DNA of 64,000 bases from Nocardioides sp. L-11A (GTDB lineage Bacteria > Actinomycetota > Actinomycetes > Propionibacteriales > Nocardioidaceae), in the NCBI GenBank assembly GCA_029961745.1, contig CP124680.1:5084001-5148000 (forward strand), in the 5' to 3' direction. The notes under the pieces were generated by a model that saw nothing but the letters and a program-made list of their open reading frames with translations, was not told the DNA's origin and searched no databases. A program made the position numbers and the translations under genes. Numbering within the stretch: the stretch's first letter is position 1; each line of letters begins with the position of its first letter. Shown one piece after another: positions 37,252 through 45,623 of this stretch.

Positions 37252-39547
37252 GGGCGAGGCGGCGGATCGACCGACGGCGTACGCCGAGCACGGCCGCGCC
37301 GGACACCACGAGCGTGACGCCCAGGGGCAGCAGCACGGTGAGACTGTCGTCGGCGCCGGTGGCGGGGATGCAGTCACGGATCGCCGCCCGGGGCAGGGTC
37401 GCGGGCAGGGTCAGGTGCGCGGTCAGCCCGACACTTCGGCCCCCACCGCCGGAGCCACCGCCGGAGCCACCGCCGGAGCCACCGCCGACCACGAAGGTGA
37501 GCGTCGCACTGTCGGCGACCGCCGTGCCGTCGTTCAGCGTGGCCGACTGGGTGATGGCGACCTCGTAGGTGCCGGCCGCGGTGAACACCCAGTTGCCGTG
37601 GGCGTGCACGTTGAGCGGCACGTCGAAGGACCGCGGGAAGCCGCTCACGTCGCCGAACATGCGCTGCCCGACCCCGCCGAACGAGTCGGTGAGGTAGACC
37701 GCCAGCCGGCCCGGTCCGCTGACGCCGTCGAGCCGGTAGCGCACCGGTCCGCGGACCTGCTGCCGGACCGTCTCGTGCTGGGTGTTCCAGCCCAGCCACG
37801 GCACGCCGCTGACCTGGGTCTGCGAGATCAGCCAGATCGGGTCGCCGGGCGCGCCGAGGAAGGAGTACGCCGCGCCGGCGGGCACCTCCTGCCGCGCGGG
37901 CCCACCGATCACGAACGACAGGCTCTCCGGCTCGACCCAGCTCGGCGGCTGGCTGCGGTCGTCCTTCACCCGCGCCCGCATCGCTCCGCCCTCGATCATC
38001 GAGCCGAAGTCGAAGTGACCGTCGCTCACCGTGGTCCGCGTGGTCGGCGTGGCCTGCGGCGCCGCCGGGTCCGTCGCGCCGGCATCGTTCGACGGGGCCG
38101 GAGCCTCCGCGCCGCGGGTCACCGGAACGCACTCCGGGGTGGCCCGCGCCGGAGCGAGCGACGGCGCGGCGGGCGTACCGGCCCCCGGCCCGCCCGGGGC
38201 GCTCTTGTTCTTCTCGCCCTTCTCACCCGGCTTTCCCTCGCCCCCCTTGGCACCGCTCGTGGCGGCGTCGGACGCCGGGCCGGGCGCCGCCTGCGCGCAG
38301 GGACCGACCCGGAACGTCAGCGTGGCGGTGCTCGACACGTCCGCGCCCGACGTGAGCCGCGCGAGGTGGGTGGTGGTGACCCGGTAGACACCGGGCCGTG
38401 TGAACGACCAGTTGCCATGGGCATGGACGTTGGCCGGGATGAGCGTGCTGCGCGGCCAGCCGTCGGCGATGCCCAGCACCGGCGTGATCGAGCCGAACGC
38501 CCCCGTCTGGTAGACGAACAGCTGCCCGGGACCCTCGACCGTGTCGAGCCGCCAGGTCGTGGCGCCCTGGATGTTGCCGGTGGCGCTCTCGTGCTGGGTG
38601 TTCCACCCGAGCCATGGCACGCCTGCCTCCTGGATCTGCCCGATCGTCCAGATGTCGCTGCCCGCCGTACCGAGGAAGGCGAGAGCGGGGTTGGCCGGCA
38701 CCTGCTTGCGGGCCGGCTCGCCGACCTCGACCAGCACCGTCGCCGGGTCGCGCCAGGTCGGAGTTCCGGTGCGGTCGTCCTTGACCCGCGAGTCGAGCCC
38801 ACCGTCCACCACCTGCACGCCGTAGTCCAGGTGGCCGTCGCTCACCCGGACCGCGTCGGCGGGCAGGCCCGGGACGGCGCACACGTCCTCCTGCGCGACC
38901 AGGGACGGCGCGGGTGCGGGCTCGGGCGGGAGGTCGGCGGCAGGAGGCGGCGCGACGGGCTCCTGCTCGGCGGGCTCCTGCTCGGCGGGCGCGGGCGCGA
39001 CGGGCGCCGGGTCGTCCGGCTCCGGCTCGACCGGCGCGGGCCCGACCGGCGCTTCGACAGGCGCGGGTACGTCGAGCAGGTAGTGCGTCGTCATGCCCGC
39101 GACGGTCGCCGCCACGGCGTACCGGCCGGGTGCGGCGAAGGACCACAGCGGCCACCCCTCGCTGCCCGGTGGCACCGCCAGCCGGCCGTGGGGGTCGACG
39201 CCCTGGACCAGGACCGGCCCGGGGCCGGTGATCGCCAGGTCGATCGCGAGCACCGCACCGGGCGCCGGCTCCGGCGCCCGGTGCGTGCTCCACCCCAGCG
39301 GCACCCCGTCGCCGAGGGCCTCCTCCCCGAGCTCGAGGACGACCTCGGCGGGGGCGTGCTCCCGTCCGTCCTGGACCAGCGCCAGCACCGGCGTACCGTC
39401 CGGCGCGGTCGCGACGTCGAACGCGGTCACGGGTCCGTCGGCGGTACGAAGCACGGCGACCGGATCGGCCTCCGCCGGGGCGGCGGTGAGCCCGCCCACG
39501 AGGAGCAGGAGCAGGAGGCAGGGCAGGGTGCGCAGGGTTGCCTTCAT
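37244..39547 (-). CDS. Large surface protein with two anchor repeats and LPXTG-like tail
   Basis: 767 residues. Signal peptide (LPCLLLLLLVGGLTAAPAEA). An N-terminal degenerate repeat-like region, then a Pro/Glu-rich spacer (EQEPAEQEPVAPPP). Repeat 1 spans about 236-416 (SDGHLDYG to PWLGWNTQHES to HAHGNWSFTRPGVYRV) and repeat 2 about 509-690 (SDGHFDFG to PWLGWNTQHET to HAHGNWVFTAAGTYEV). A GGGSGGGSGGGSGGG linker precedes IPATGADD, a membrane helix and RRRSIRR, which together resemble a sortase signal (IPATG for LPXTG). Likely wall-attached zinc-capture protein. It follows the upstream gene by 2 bp and overlaps the lipoprotein gene by 8 bp. Confidence 0.85.
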   Translation of the reverse strand: MKATLRTLPCLLLLLLVGGLTAAPAEADPVAVLRTADGPVTAFDVATAPDGTPVLALVQDGREHAPAEVVLELGEEALGDGVPLGWSTHRAPEPAPGAVLAIDLAITGPGPVLVQGVDPHGRLAVPPGSEGWPLWSFAAPGRYAVAATVAGMTTHYLLDVPAPVEAPVGPAPVEPEPDDPAPVAPAPAEQEPAEQEPVAPPPAADLPPEPAPAPSLVAQEDVCAVPGLPADAVRVSDGHLDYGVQVVDGGLDSRVKDDRTGTPTWRDPATVLVEVGEPARKQVPANPALAFLGTAGSDIWTIGQIQEAGVPWLGWNTQHESATGNIQGATTWRLDTVEGPGQLFVYQTGAFGSITPVLGIADGWPRSTLIPANVHAHGNWSFTRPGVYRVTTTHLARLTSGADVSSTATLTFRVGPCAQAAPGPASDAATSGAKGGEGKPGEKGEKNKSAPGGPGAGTPAAPSLAPARATPECVPVTRGAEAPAPSNDAGATDPAAPQATPTTRTTVSDGHFDFGSMIEGGAMRARVKDDRSQPPSWVEPESLSFVIGGPARQEVPAGAAYSFLGAPGDPIWLISQTQVSGVPWLGWNTQHETVRQQVRGPVRYRLDGVSGPGRLAVYLTDSFGGVGQRMFGDVSGFPRSFDVPLNVHAHGNWVFTAAGTYEVAITQSATLNDGTAVADSATLTFVVGGGSGGGSGGGSGGGGRSVGLTAHLTLPATLPRAAIRDCIPATGADDSLTVLLPLGVTLVVSGAAVLGVRRRSIRRLAHA

Positions 39548-39549
39548 GG

Positions 39550-41163
39550 TCAGCGACGGACCTTCACGACCTGCGCGCCGATCGACTTCTCCGTGGTCGC
39601 GTCGCCCCGGTAAACGACCTTGATCCTGTGCTTGCCCGCCTTGAGGCGGGGCAGCCGGAGGACGACCGTGCCGTCGGCGCGCACGGAGCCGGCCGCGAGC
39701 TTCTTCCCACCGGAGCGGACCACGACCTTGCCCGAGACCGGGGTGCCCGGAGCCGACGGGACCGTCACCGCGACCTTGACCTTGCCACGCTTGCCGGGCG
39801 TGATCCGCTTCGGCTTCACCTTGACGCCGACCTGGCTGACCGCCTTGCCCGCCGCGGGCGGCGGGACGGGTGCCGCGCCGGAGGCGAGGCTCACGACGAC
39901 CGGTGCCGACTCGGCGATGACCGCGTGGTCGTGGTCGAAGATCCGCGCGACGACCTCGGCCCCCTGCAGGTCGGCGGTGACGGGCAGGTCCGCCGTGGCC
40001 TGGTTGGAGTCGGGGATGTAGGCGTAGAACTCCTCGCCGGGCTTGCGGACGTACCAGTGGAAGTGGTCCTCGCCGGTCGCCGGGCTCTGGGTCGAGGTGA
40101 AGCGCGCGGTCTCCCCCACGGCGTACGACGCCTTGTCGGCGTGCGCGGTGAGCGTGGTGACCTGCGGGAGCTGCGCGACGTGCAGGGTGAGCGGGGCGGA
40201 GGACGCCACGACGTTGTGCGCGTGGTCGTACAGGTTGGCGTAGACCTGCGCGCCGTCCCAGACCAGCGAGGTCGGCAGCTTGAGCTCGGCGGTGCTGGAC
40301 GCGTTGCTGATGGCGTAGTCCGGGCCGCCGGCACGCTTGATGAACCAGTGGTAGTGGTCGAGGTCGGTCGGCGCGGTCGGCGCCGCCGTGAGCGTGATGC
40401 CCTGGCCGTAGAGGTAGTCGGCGCCCGGCTTGTTGGGCGTGACCTCGAGACCGAGGTCCGCGGGCGCCGGGTCGCCGACGCGGACGTGGTAGCTGGCCGG
40501 CGTACCGCCGATCGTGCCACCGCCCTGCAGCTGTGCGCTCGGCGTGACCTCGAGCGTGTAGTCGCCCAGCTCGGTGAAGACCCATTCCGTGTGCACGTGG
40601 GCGTTCGCGCTGACGGGGATCACGTCGGGACCGCCGTCGCTGCTGTCGACGTAGTGGTTGATGACCTCCCCGGTGGGACTGTTCATGAACGAGTGGACCT
40701 CGCCGGGCCCCTCCACCTCGACCGCCAGCTGCACCGGCATCCCCGGGGCGAGCGTGGTGCCGGCGGGCAGCGTGCCGGCGAGCCGCTCGGTGCTCCAGCC
40801 CGGCCAGGGCAGCTGCGGGTCCTGGGTCTGCGGCAGGTCGTAGACGACGTCCCCGGGCTCGCCGAGGAAGGCGAAGGACGCGGGCAGACCCTCGGGGATG
40901 GTCAGCGCCGCGAGCTCCTCGTCGACCGCGATGGTCACCTCGGCCGGGTCACGGTAGGTCGAGCCCGGGTCGTGCAGCTGGGTGTCGTCCTTGATCTGGA
41001 CCTTCAGACCGGCGGCGGTCTGGTCGTAGGTGACCTCGAACAGGTCGATGTGACCGCGGTCGAGGACCACCGGCCGGTCGGCGGCGGCCGCGGGTGCGGC
41101 CAGACCGACGGCGACCGCTCCACCGGCCAGTGCCAGCGCGGTCAGTGAGCTGATGCTTCTCAT
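39550..41163 (-). CDS. Secreted anchor-repeat protein with His-rich domains
   Basis: 537 residues, first gene of the operon. Signal peptide about 1-27. One divergent anchor repeat (LDRGHIDLFEVTYDQ, FAFLGEPGD, PWPGWSTE, HVHTEWVFTELGDYTL). Two related modules follow, each holding paired histidines: DHYHWFIKR with DHAHN, and EDHFHWYVRK with DHDHAV. The last 110 residues are an Ig-like, Lys-rich domain ending in VVKVRR with no membrane anchor. The many DH and HxH pairs suggest zinc binding outside the cell. A good Zur-like box lies 54 bp upstream. Confidence 0.8.
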   Translation of the reverse strand: MRSISSLTALALAGGAVAVGLAAPAAAADRPVVLDRGHIDLFEVTYDQTAAGLKVQIKDDTQLHDPGSTYRDPAEVTIAVDEELAALTIPEGLPASFAFLGEPGDVVYDLPQTQDPQLPWPGWSTERLAGTLPAGTTLAPGMPVQLAVEVEGPGEVHSFMNSPTGEVINHYVDSSDGGPDVIPVSANAHVHTEWVFTELGDYTLEVTPSAQLQGGGTIGGTPASYHVRVGDPAPADLGLEVTPNKPGADYLYGQGITLTAAPTAPTDLDHYHWFIKRAGGPDYAISNASSTAELKLPTSLVWDGAQVYANLYDHAHNVVASSAPLTLHVAQLPQVTTLTAHADKASYAVGETARFTSTQSPATGEDHFHWYVRKPGEEFYAYIPDSNQATADLPVTADLQGAEVVARIFDHDHAVIAESAPVVVSLASGAAPVPPPAAGKAVSQVGVKVKPKRITPGKRGKVKVAVTVPSAPGTPVSGKVVVRSGGKKLAAGSVRADGTVVLRLPRLKAGKHRIKVVYRGDATTEKSIGAQVVKVRR

Positions 41164-41216
41164 GGGTTCCGTCCCTCTCCACCGACGGCGGCTCCGTCGG
41201 GAGTCGGGACTCTACA

Positions 41217-41231
41217 TGAGAACGATTATCA
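41217..41231. promoter_or_regulatory. Zur-like operator 3
   Basis: TGAGAACGATTATCA, one base from the perfect palindrome at 28537. It lies between the divergent anchored-repeat transporter operon (start 41163) and the HU-like gene (start 41281), about 50 bp from each. Confidence 0.85.
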
Positions 41232-41280
41232 TTTGCACTAGGGTGGTCGCGGCCATGCACCCCAACCCCAGGAGGACCAG

Positions 41281-41574
41281 ATGAACCGCACCGACCTGAC
41301 CGCCGCCGTCGCCGGGGCGACCGGCCTCACGCCCCCACGGGCGGCCGCCGCCGTCGCGGCGACCCTCGACGCGATCGTGCGCGGGGTCGACGAGCACGGG
41401 AGCGTGACGCTCGCCGGCTTCGGGACCTTCGAGCGACGCAGCCGCGCGGCGCGCACCGGGCGCCACCCGCGCACCGGCGAGCCGATGGAGATCCCCGCGA
41501 GCGTCACGCCGGCCTTCAGGGCCGCCGCGGCGTTCCGGCGGCGGGTCGCCGACGGGAGTTCCGCCGAAAACTAG
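41281..41574 (+). CDS. HU-family nucleoid protein
   Basis: 97 residues. The classic HU order is seen: MNRTDLTAAVAGATGLTPPRA, VTLAGFGTFERRSRAARTGR and NP-like HPRTGEPMEIPASVTPAF, which includes the DNA-intercalating Pro arm. It lacks the long Lys/Ala tail of the main mycobacterial HU. Its upstream region is shared with the zinc transporter operon through a strong Zur-like box, so this may be a zinc-controlled HU paralogue. AGGAGGACCAG precedes the ATG. The stop codon TAG is itself part of a KstR-like box. Confidence 0.9.
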   Translation: MNRTDLTAAVAGATGLTPPRAAAAVAATLDAIVRGVDEHGSVTLAGFGTFERRSRAARTGRHPRTGEPMEIPASVTPAFRAAAAFRRRVADGSSAEN

Positions 41575-41585
41575 AACACGTTATC
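41572..41585. promoter_or_regulatory. KstR-like operator upstream of the ketosteroid-dehydrogenase-like gene
   Basis: TAGAACACGTTATC fits TNNAACNNGTTNNA except for the last base. It overlaps the HU stop codon and sits 8 bp before the ATG of the flavoprotein gene. Confidence 0.6.
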
Positions 41586-41593
41586 GTTTCGCC

Positions 41594-43150
41594 ATGAGCG
41601 GCACGGTGGTCGGGGCGGCGCCCCTGCAGCAGGAGTACGACGTCGTCGTGGTCGGGTCGGGCGGAGGCGCCCTGACCGGCGCCGCGCTCGCCGCCGCGGC
41701 CGGGCTCAGCACCCTGGTCCTGGAGCGGACGCCGCTGATCGGCGGGACGTCGGCGTACTCCGGCGGCGCGTGCTGGCTGCCCGGCACCGACGTGCAGCAG
41801 CGGGCCGGCCTGCCCGACTCGACCGAGGGGGCGCGCGCGTATCTCGCCGCCGTCCTCGACGATCCCGACCCGGCGCGGGTCGAGGCGCTGCTCACCCAGG
41901 CGCCGCGACTGGTCGCCCGGCTGGAGGCGGACCCGCTGATGGACTTCGAGTGGATCCCGTTCTCGGAGTACTACGACGCGCCCGGACGGGTCCCGATGGG
42001 TCGCTCGATCCAGCCCGTCGCTCTCCGCCGCGACGAGCTCGACCCCGCCGTCGCGGCACTCGTGCGGCCGCCGGTCGAGCGCGACCGCGCCGGGCGGCCG
42101 GGCCGGTCCACGCTGTCCGGGGGCCAGGCCCTCATCGCCCGGCTCGCCGCGATGACCGTCCGCGACGGCGGCACCATCGCGACCGGCCGCCAGGTCATCG
42201 GCTTCGGGCGCGACGCCGACGGCCGCGTGACCACCGTCCGCTACGCCGGACCGGACGGCCCCGGCGAGGTCCGGGCCCGGCAGGGGATCCTGGTCGCGGC
42301 AGGCGGCTTCGAGGGGAGCCCGGAGCGCCGTACCGTCCACGCGACGCCCGGCGACGCGGCGTGGACCATGGCCCCGCGCGGCACCAACACCGGCGAGGTC
42401 ATCGACGCGGCCGCGGAGCTCGGCGCGGCCACCGACTGGTCCGGCGAGGGCTGGTTCTGCCCGGGGCTGCAGCAGCCCGACGGCAGCGGTACCTTCACCC
42501 TCGGCTTCCGCGGCGGAGTGATGGTCGACGCCGGGGCACGGCGCTACGGCAACGAGTGCCTGCCCTACGACCGGTTCGGCCGGCTGATGGCGGCCTCGGC
42601 CGACCGGACGCCGTCCTGGCTGGTCTTCGACGCCCGCGAGGAGGGCCGACTGCCCGCCATCGCCATGCCCGAGGGCGAGCGCGCCGAGCATCTCGCGGCC
42701 GGCACCTGGGTCGAGGCGGACACCATCGCGGAGCTGGCTGCCGCGATCGGGCTCGACCCCGCGGCGCTGGTCGCGACGCTCGAGCGCTACAACCGGTTCG
42801 CGGCGGCCGGCAAGGACACGGACTTCGGGCGCGGCGAGGACGAGTACGACACCTTCTTCGCCGGTGGCGGCGGGCCGTCGGCCGCCCTCGTCCCGGTCGA
42901 CCGCCCGCCGTACACCGCCGCCCGGTTCGTGCTCTCCGACCTCGGCACCAAGGGCGGGCTGGTCACCGACGCGAGCGCCCGGGTCCTCGACACCGACGGC
43001 GTCCCCATCCCCGGCCTGTACGCCGCCAGCAACTCCACCGCCTCGGTCTTCGGCTCCGCCTACCCCGGCCCCGGCGCCCCCCTGGGCGCTGCCATGGCCT
43101 TCGCTTCGCTCGCCGTCGAGGACATGCTGGCCCCGGACCCTTGTAACTAA
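41594..43150 (+). CDS. FAD-dependent oxidoreductase, 3-ketosteroid Delta1-dehydrogenase-like
   Basis: 518 residues. The Rossmann motif is VVVVGSGGGALTGALAAA-like at 17-33, followed by VLERTPLIGGTSAYSGG. Later blocks are ILVAAGGFEGSPERR, CLPYDRFGRLM, TKGGLVTD and SVFGSAYPGPGAPLGAAMAFA, the last being typical of the fumarate-reductase/ketosteroid-dehydrogenase group. These enzymes desaturate ring A of 3-ketosteroids or act on related substrates; a FAD-dependent 3-oxo-5-alpha-steroid or other dehydrogenase is possible. A KstR-like box precedes it. The last codons (Cys-Asn-stop) lie in a 74-bp repeat element. Confidence 0.82.
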   Translation: MSGTVVGAAPLQQEYDVVVVGSGGGALTGAALAAAAGLSTLVLERTPLIGGTSAYSGGACWLPGTDVQQRAGLPDSTEGARAYLAAVLDDPDPARVEALLTQAPRLVARLEADPLMDFEWIPFSEYYDAPGRVPMGRSIQPVALRRDELDPAVAALVRPPVERDRAGRPGRSTLSGGQALIARLAAMTVRDGGTIATGRQVIGFGRDADGRVTTVRYAGPDGPGEVRARQGILVAAGGFEGSPERRTVHATPGDAAWTMAPRGTNTGEVIDAAAELGAATDWSGEGWFCPGLQQPDGSGTFTLGFRGGVMVDAGARRYGNECLPYDRFGRLMAASADRTPSWLVFDAREEGRLPAIAMPEGERAEHLAAGTWVEADTIAELAAAIGLDPAALVATLERYNRFAAAGKDTDFGRGEDEYDTFFAGGGGPSAALVPVDRPPYTAARFVLSDLGTKGGLVTDASARVLDTDGVPIPGLYAASNSTASVFGSAYPGPGAPLGAAMAFASLAVEDMLAPDPCN

Positions 43151-43210
43151 GGGTTACAGCACGAAATTGCGCACCACAGCGCCCGGGTAGAGGTCATAAC
43201 ACCCGGGTAG
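43140..43210 (+). repeat. 74-bp dispersed element, copy A
   Basis: Starts CTTGTAACTAAGGGTTACAG and ends in two CCCGGGTAG words spaced 22 bases apart. It supplies the final codons and TAA of the flavoprotein gene. Two further copies lie in reverse orientation at 43264-43337 and 44385-44458. Confidence 0.85.
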
Positions 43211-43263
43211 ATGGATCGACCACCGGCCGCAGACGCGGCCCGCATCGAGCGGGGCGCGCATCG

Positions 43264-43337
43264 CGACTACCTCGGTGCTGTTGCTACTACCCGGGCGCTC
43301 CTGCACCGGAATTCGCGCTGCAACCCTTAGTTACAAG
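43264..43337 (-). repeat. 74-bp dispersed element, copy B
   Basis: Minus-strand copy of the CTTGTAACTAAGGGTTGCAG element with one CCCGGGTAG word intact and the second degraded to ACCGAGGTAG. It faces copy A, forming a large imperfect inverted repeat after the flavoprotein gene, and ends 25 bp from the marR stop. Confidence 0.85.
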
Positions 43338-43362
43338 CGACGGAGGCCCCTGGGGGACCCCA

Positions 43363-43827
43363 TCAGTCGGCGAGGCGCCCCAGGACGGTGGTCGCGAACC
43401 GACCCAGGCTGCGCACCTGGTCGGCATTGAGTCCGTCGAAGAAGAGCTCGCGGACGAGCGCGACGTGCCCCGGGGCCGCGGCGTCGATGGCGGCCTGGCC
43501 GGCGTCGGTCAGGTCGACGAAGGCCCCCCGACGGTCGTCGGCACAGTGGCGACGCTCGACCAGGCCGCGCGCCTCCATCCGCGACACCTGCTTGGAGACC
43601 CGGCTCTTCTCCCACTGCAGCCGCTCGCCGAGCTCGTACATCCGCAGCGTGCGGTCGGGAACGTCGCGGTCGGTGAGCGCGACGAGGATCTCGTAGTCCG
43701 AGATGGAGAGGCCGCTGGCGGCCTGGAGCTCGCGGTTCAGCCGCGCGGTCAGCTGAGCATTGACGTCGATCCAGGCGCGCCAGGCCTGCTGCTCCTCGTC
43801 GTCGAGCCACCGCGTCGTCGTACTCAT
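43363..43827 (-). CDS. MarR-family transcriptional regulator
   Basis: 154 residues from the ATG at 43827; an in-frame ATG three codons upstream is equally possible, neither with a strong ribosome-binding site. The winged helix is ISDYEILVALTD, LGERLQWEKSRVSKQVSRME and the wing CADDRRGAFVDLTDAG. It is divergent from a VOC-family gene across 59 bases, so autoregulation and control of that gene are likely. Ligand unknown; MarR proteins commonly sense phenolics or oxidants. Confidence 0.9.
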   Translation of the reverse strand: MSTTTRWLDDEEQQAWRAWIDVNAQLTARLNRELQAASGLSISDYEILVALTDRDVPDRTLRMYELGERLQWEKSRVSKQVSRMEARGLVERRHCADDRRGAFVDLTDAGQAAIDAAAPGHVALVRELFFDGLNADQVRSLGRFATTVLGRLAD

Positions 43828-43886
43828 CGGTGTCATTCTAGCCGAGAATGTTGACACATCCACGATCTCGGAGGATCGTAGTTGAC

Positions 43887-44384
43887 ATGGCAACCATTGA
43901 CCTCGACGCGATCACGAGGGACCGCGAGCGGATCAAGAAGGAGTACCTCGCCCCCGAGGGCGGGCGGCCCGAGAGCAGTGCCCGTGGCATCCACCACGCC
44001 GCCCTGCTGTCGTCGGACGTGCGGCGGACCATCGACTTCTACCAGGGCCTGCTGGAGTTCCCGCTGACGGAGATCTTCGAGAACCGCGACTACGCTGGGT
44101 CCGACCACTTCTTCTTCGACGTGGGCGCGGGCAACCTGCTCGCATTCTTCACTCTCCCCGGGCTCGAACTCGGGCCGTACGCCGAGGTGCTCGGCGGGCA
44201 CCACCACCTCGCCATCTCGGTGACCCGGGAGAAGTGGGACTACCTGCGAGCCAAGCTCGACGACGCCGGCGTGACGTACCACCTCGAGTCGAAGGTCTCC
44301 CTCTACTTCCCCGGGCCGGACGGCGAGCGTCTCGAACTGCTCGCCGACCCACTCGGGGAGATGTACGGCACCAAGGTCCTCTGA
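43887..44384 (+). CDS. VOC-family (glyoxalase/dioxygenase fold) protein
   Basis: 165 residues. A 33-residue N-terminal extension leads to the fold: GIHHAALLSSDVRRTIDFYQGLLEFP, then GGHHHLAISVTREKWD and GPDGERLELLADP. The His of GIHHAAL, His of HHHLAI and Glu of RLELLA are the expected metal ligands, so an active metalloenzyme is likely. The substrate is unknown; the divergent MarR gene suggests induction by an aromatic or electrophilic compound. GGAGG lies 12 bases before the ATG at 43887. Confidence 0.85.
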   Translation: MATIDLDAITRDRERIKKEYLAPEGGRPESSARGIHHAALLSSDVRRTIDFYQGLLEFPLTEIFENRDYAGSDHFFFDVGAGNLLAFFTLPGLELGPYAEVLGGHHHLAISVTREKWDYLRAKLDDAGVTYHLESKVSLYFPGPDGERLELLADPLGEMYGTKVL

Positions 44385-44458
44385 CGACTACCCGGGCGTT
44401 GTTGCTACTACCCGGGTGCTGTTGCAGCCGAATTCGTGCTGTAACCCTTAGTTACAAG
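44385..44458 (-). repeat. 74-bp dispersed element, copy C
   Basis: Begins at the base after the VOC gene stop codon. On the minus strand it reads CTTGTAACTAAGGGTTACAG and keeps both CCCGGGTAG words. It ends 17 bp before the corA stop, so it lies between converging genes. Confidence 0.85.
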
Positions 44459-44474
44459 CACGGGGCCGGCGCGG

Positions 44475-45623
44475 CTAGATCCAGCCGCGGCGGCGGAAGA
44501 CGGCGTAGAGACCGACGCTCACCAGCGCCATCAGGACCACGGCGAAGGGGTAGCCGAGTTGCCAGTGCAACTCGGGCATCTCGTCGAAGTTCATGCCGTA
44601 GACGGTGCCGATCAGGGTCGGCGCGAACAGGATGGCTGCCCAGGCCGAGATCCGCTTGACCTCCTCGTTCTGGTCGAGGCTGGCCTCGGTGAGCGCCGTC
44701 ATCTCCTCGTTCTGCTTCTGGGCGACGAGGGTGGCGTTGACGGTGAGGATGTCGCGCAGCAGCTGGCGGAAGCCGTCGACCTGCTCGATCACCTGGGTGA
44801 GGTGGTCATCGACGTCGCGCAGGTAGCGCTGCAGCTCGTCGTCGGTGCCGTACTTCGAGAAGCCCAGCGTGAGCTGGCGCAGCACGGTCGCGAGCGGACG
44901 GGTGGCGCGCTGGAACTCGATGACCTCGCGGGTCAGCTCGTAGATGCGCCGCGACACCGCGGGATCCCCGCCGAAGACCTCGGTCTCGATCTCGTCGATG
45001 TCGTTCTCGAGGCCCGCGACGACCGGCAGGTAGCCGTCGACGACCCGGTCCAGGATCGCGTAGAGGATCGCCTCGGGCCCGAGCCGGAGCAGGTCCGGGT
45101 TGCTCTCGAGACGGCGCCGGACGGCGGCGATGTCGGGCGCCTCCGCGTGCCGGAGCGTGACGACGAAGTCCCGGCCCACGAAGAGGTGGACCTCGCCGAA
45201 CTCGACCTCCTCGACGTCGTCGAGATAGCGGGCCGCGCGCAGGACGACAAACAGGGTGTCGTCGTACCGCTCCAGCTTGGGGCGCTGGTGGGCGACGATC
45301 GCGTCCTCGACCGCGAGCTCGTGGAGGCCGAACTCCTCGGCCAGCGAGGCGAGCTCGTGGTGCTCGGGCCGGTACAGCCCGATCCAGGCGACGGCCTGGT
45401 CGTTGTCGTTGAGGGCGCGGTAGCTCTCGGCGAGCGTGGTCGGCGACGCGACCCGGTCACCGTCGACGTACACCGCGCTGTCGACCAGGCTGGCGCTGGG
45501 TGGCCGGCCGGCGCCGGACGGGACGGCGGCGCCGGTCGGGACGACTTGCGGCGGACGGCGGCTCCGGCCGGTCAGGCTGCGGATGGGCGTGCGGATGGTC
45601 CTCGCGGACCGGTGCTGGGACAT
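44475..45623 (-). CDS. corA: CorA-family magnesium/cobalt transporter
   Basis: 382 residues. A 45-residue basic, Arg/Pro-rich N-terminal extension precedes the cytoplasmic funnel domain (WIGLYRPEHHELASLAEEFGLH, AIVAHQRPKLERYDDTLFVVLRAARY). A long helix leads to two C-terminal membrane helices with the pore signature GTVYGMNFDEMPELHW, and the protein ends in FRRRGWI. It forms a pentameric divalent-cation channel. Intact. Confidence 0.94.
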   Translation of the reverse strand: MSQHRSARTIRTPIRSLTGRSRRPPQVVPTGAAVPSGAGRPPSASLVDSAVYVDGDRVASPTTLAESYRALNDNDQAVAWIGLYRPEHHELASLAEEFGLHELAVEDAIVAHQRPKLERYDDTLFVVLRAARYLDDVEEVEFGEVHLFVGRDFVVTLRHAEAPDIAAVRRRLESNPDLLRLGPEAILYAILDRVVDGYLPVVAGLENDIDEIETEVFGGDPAVSRRIYELTREVIEFQRATRPLATVLRQLTLGFSKYGTDDELQRYLRDVDDHLTQVIEQVDGFRQLLRDILTVNATLVAQKQNEEMTALTEASLDQNEEVKRISAWAAILFAPTLIGTVYGMNFDEMPELHWQLGYPFAVVLMALVSVGLYAVFRRRGWI

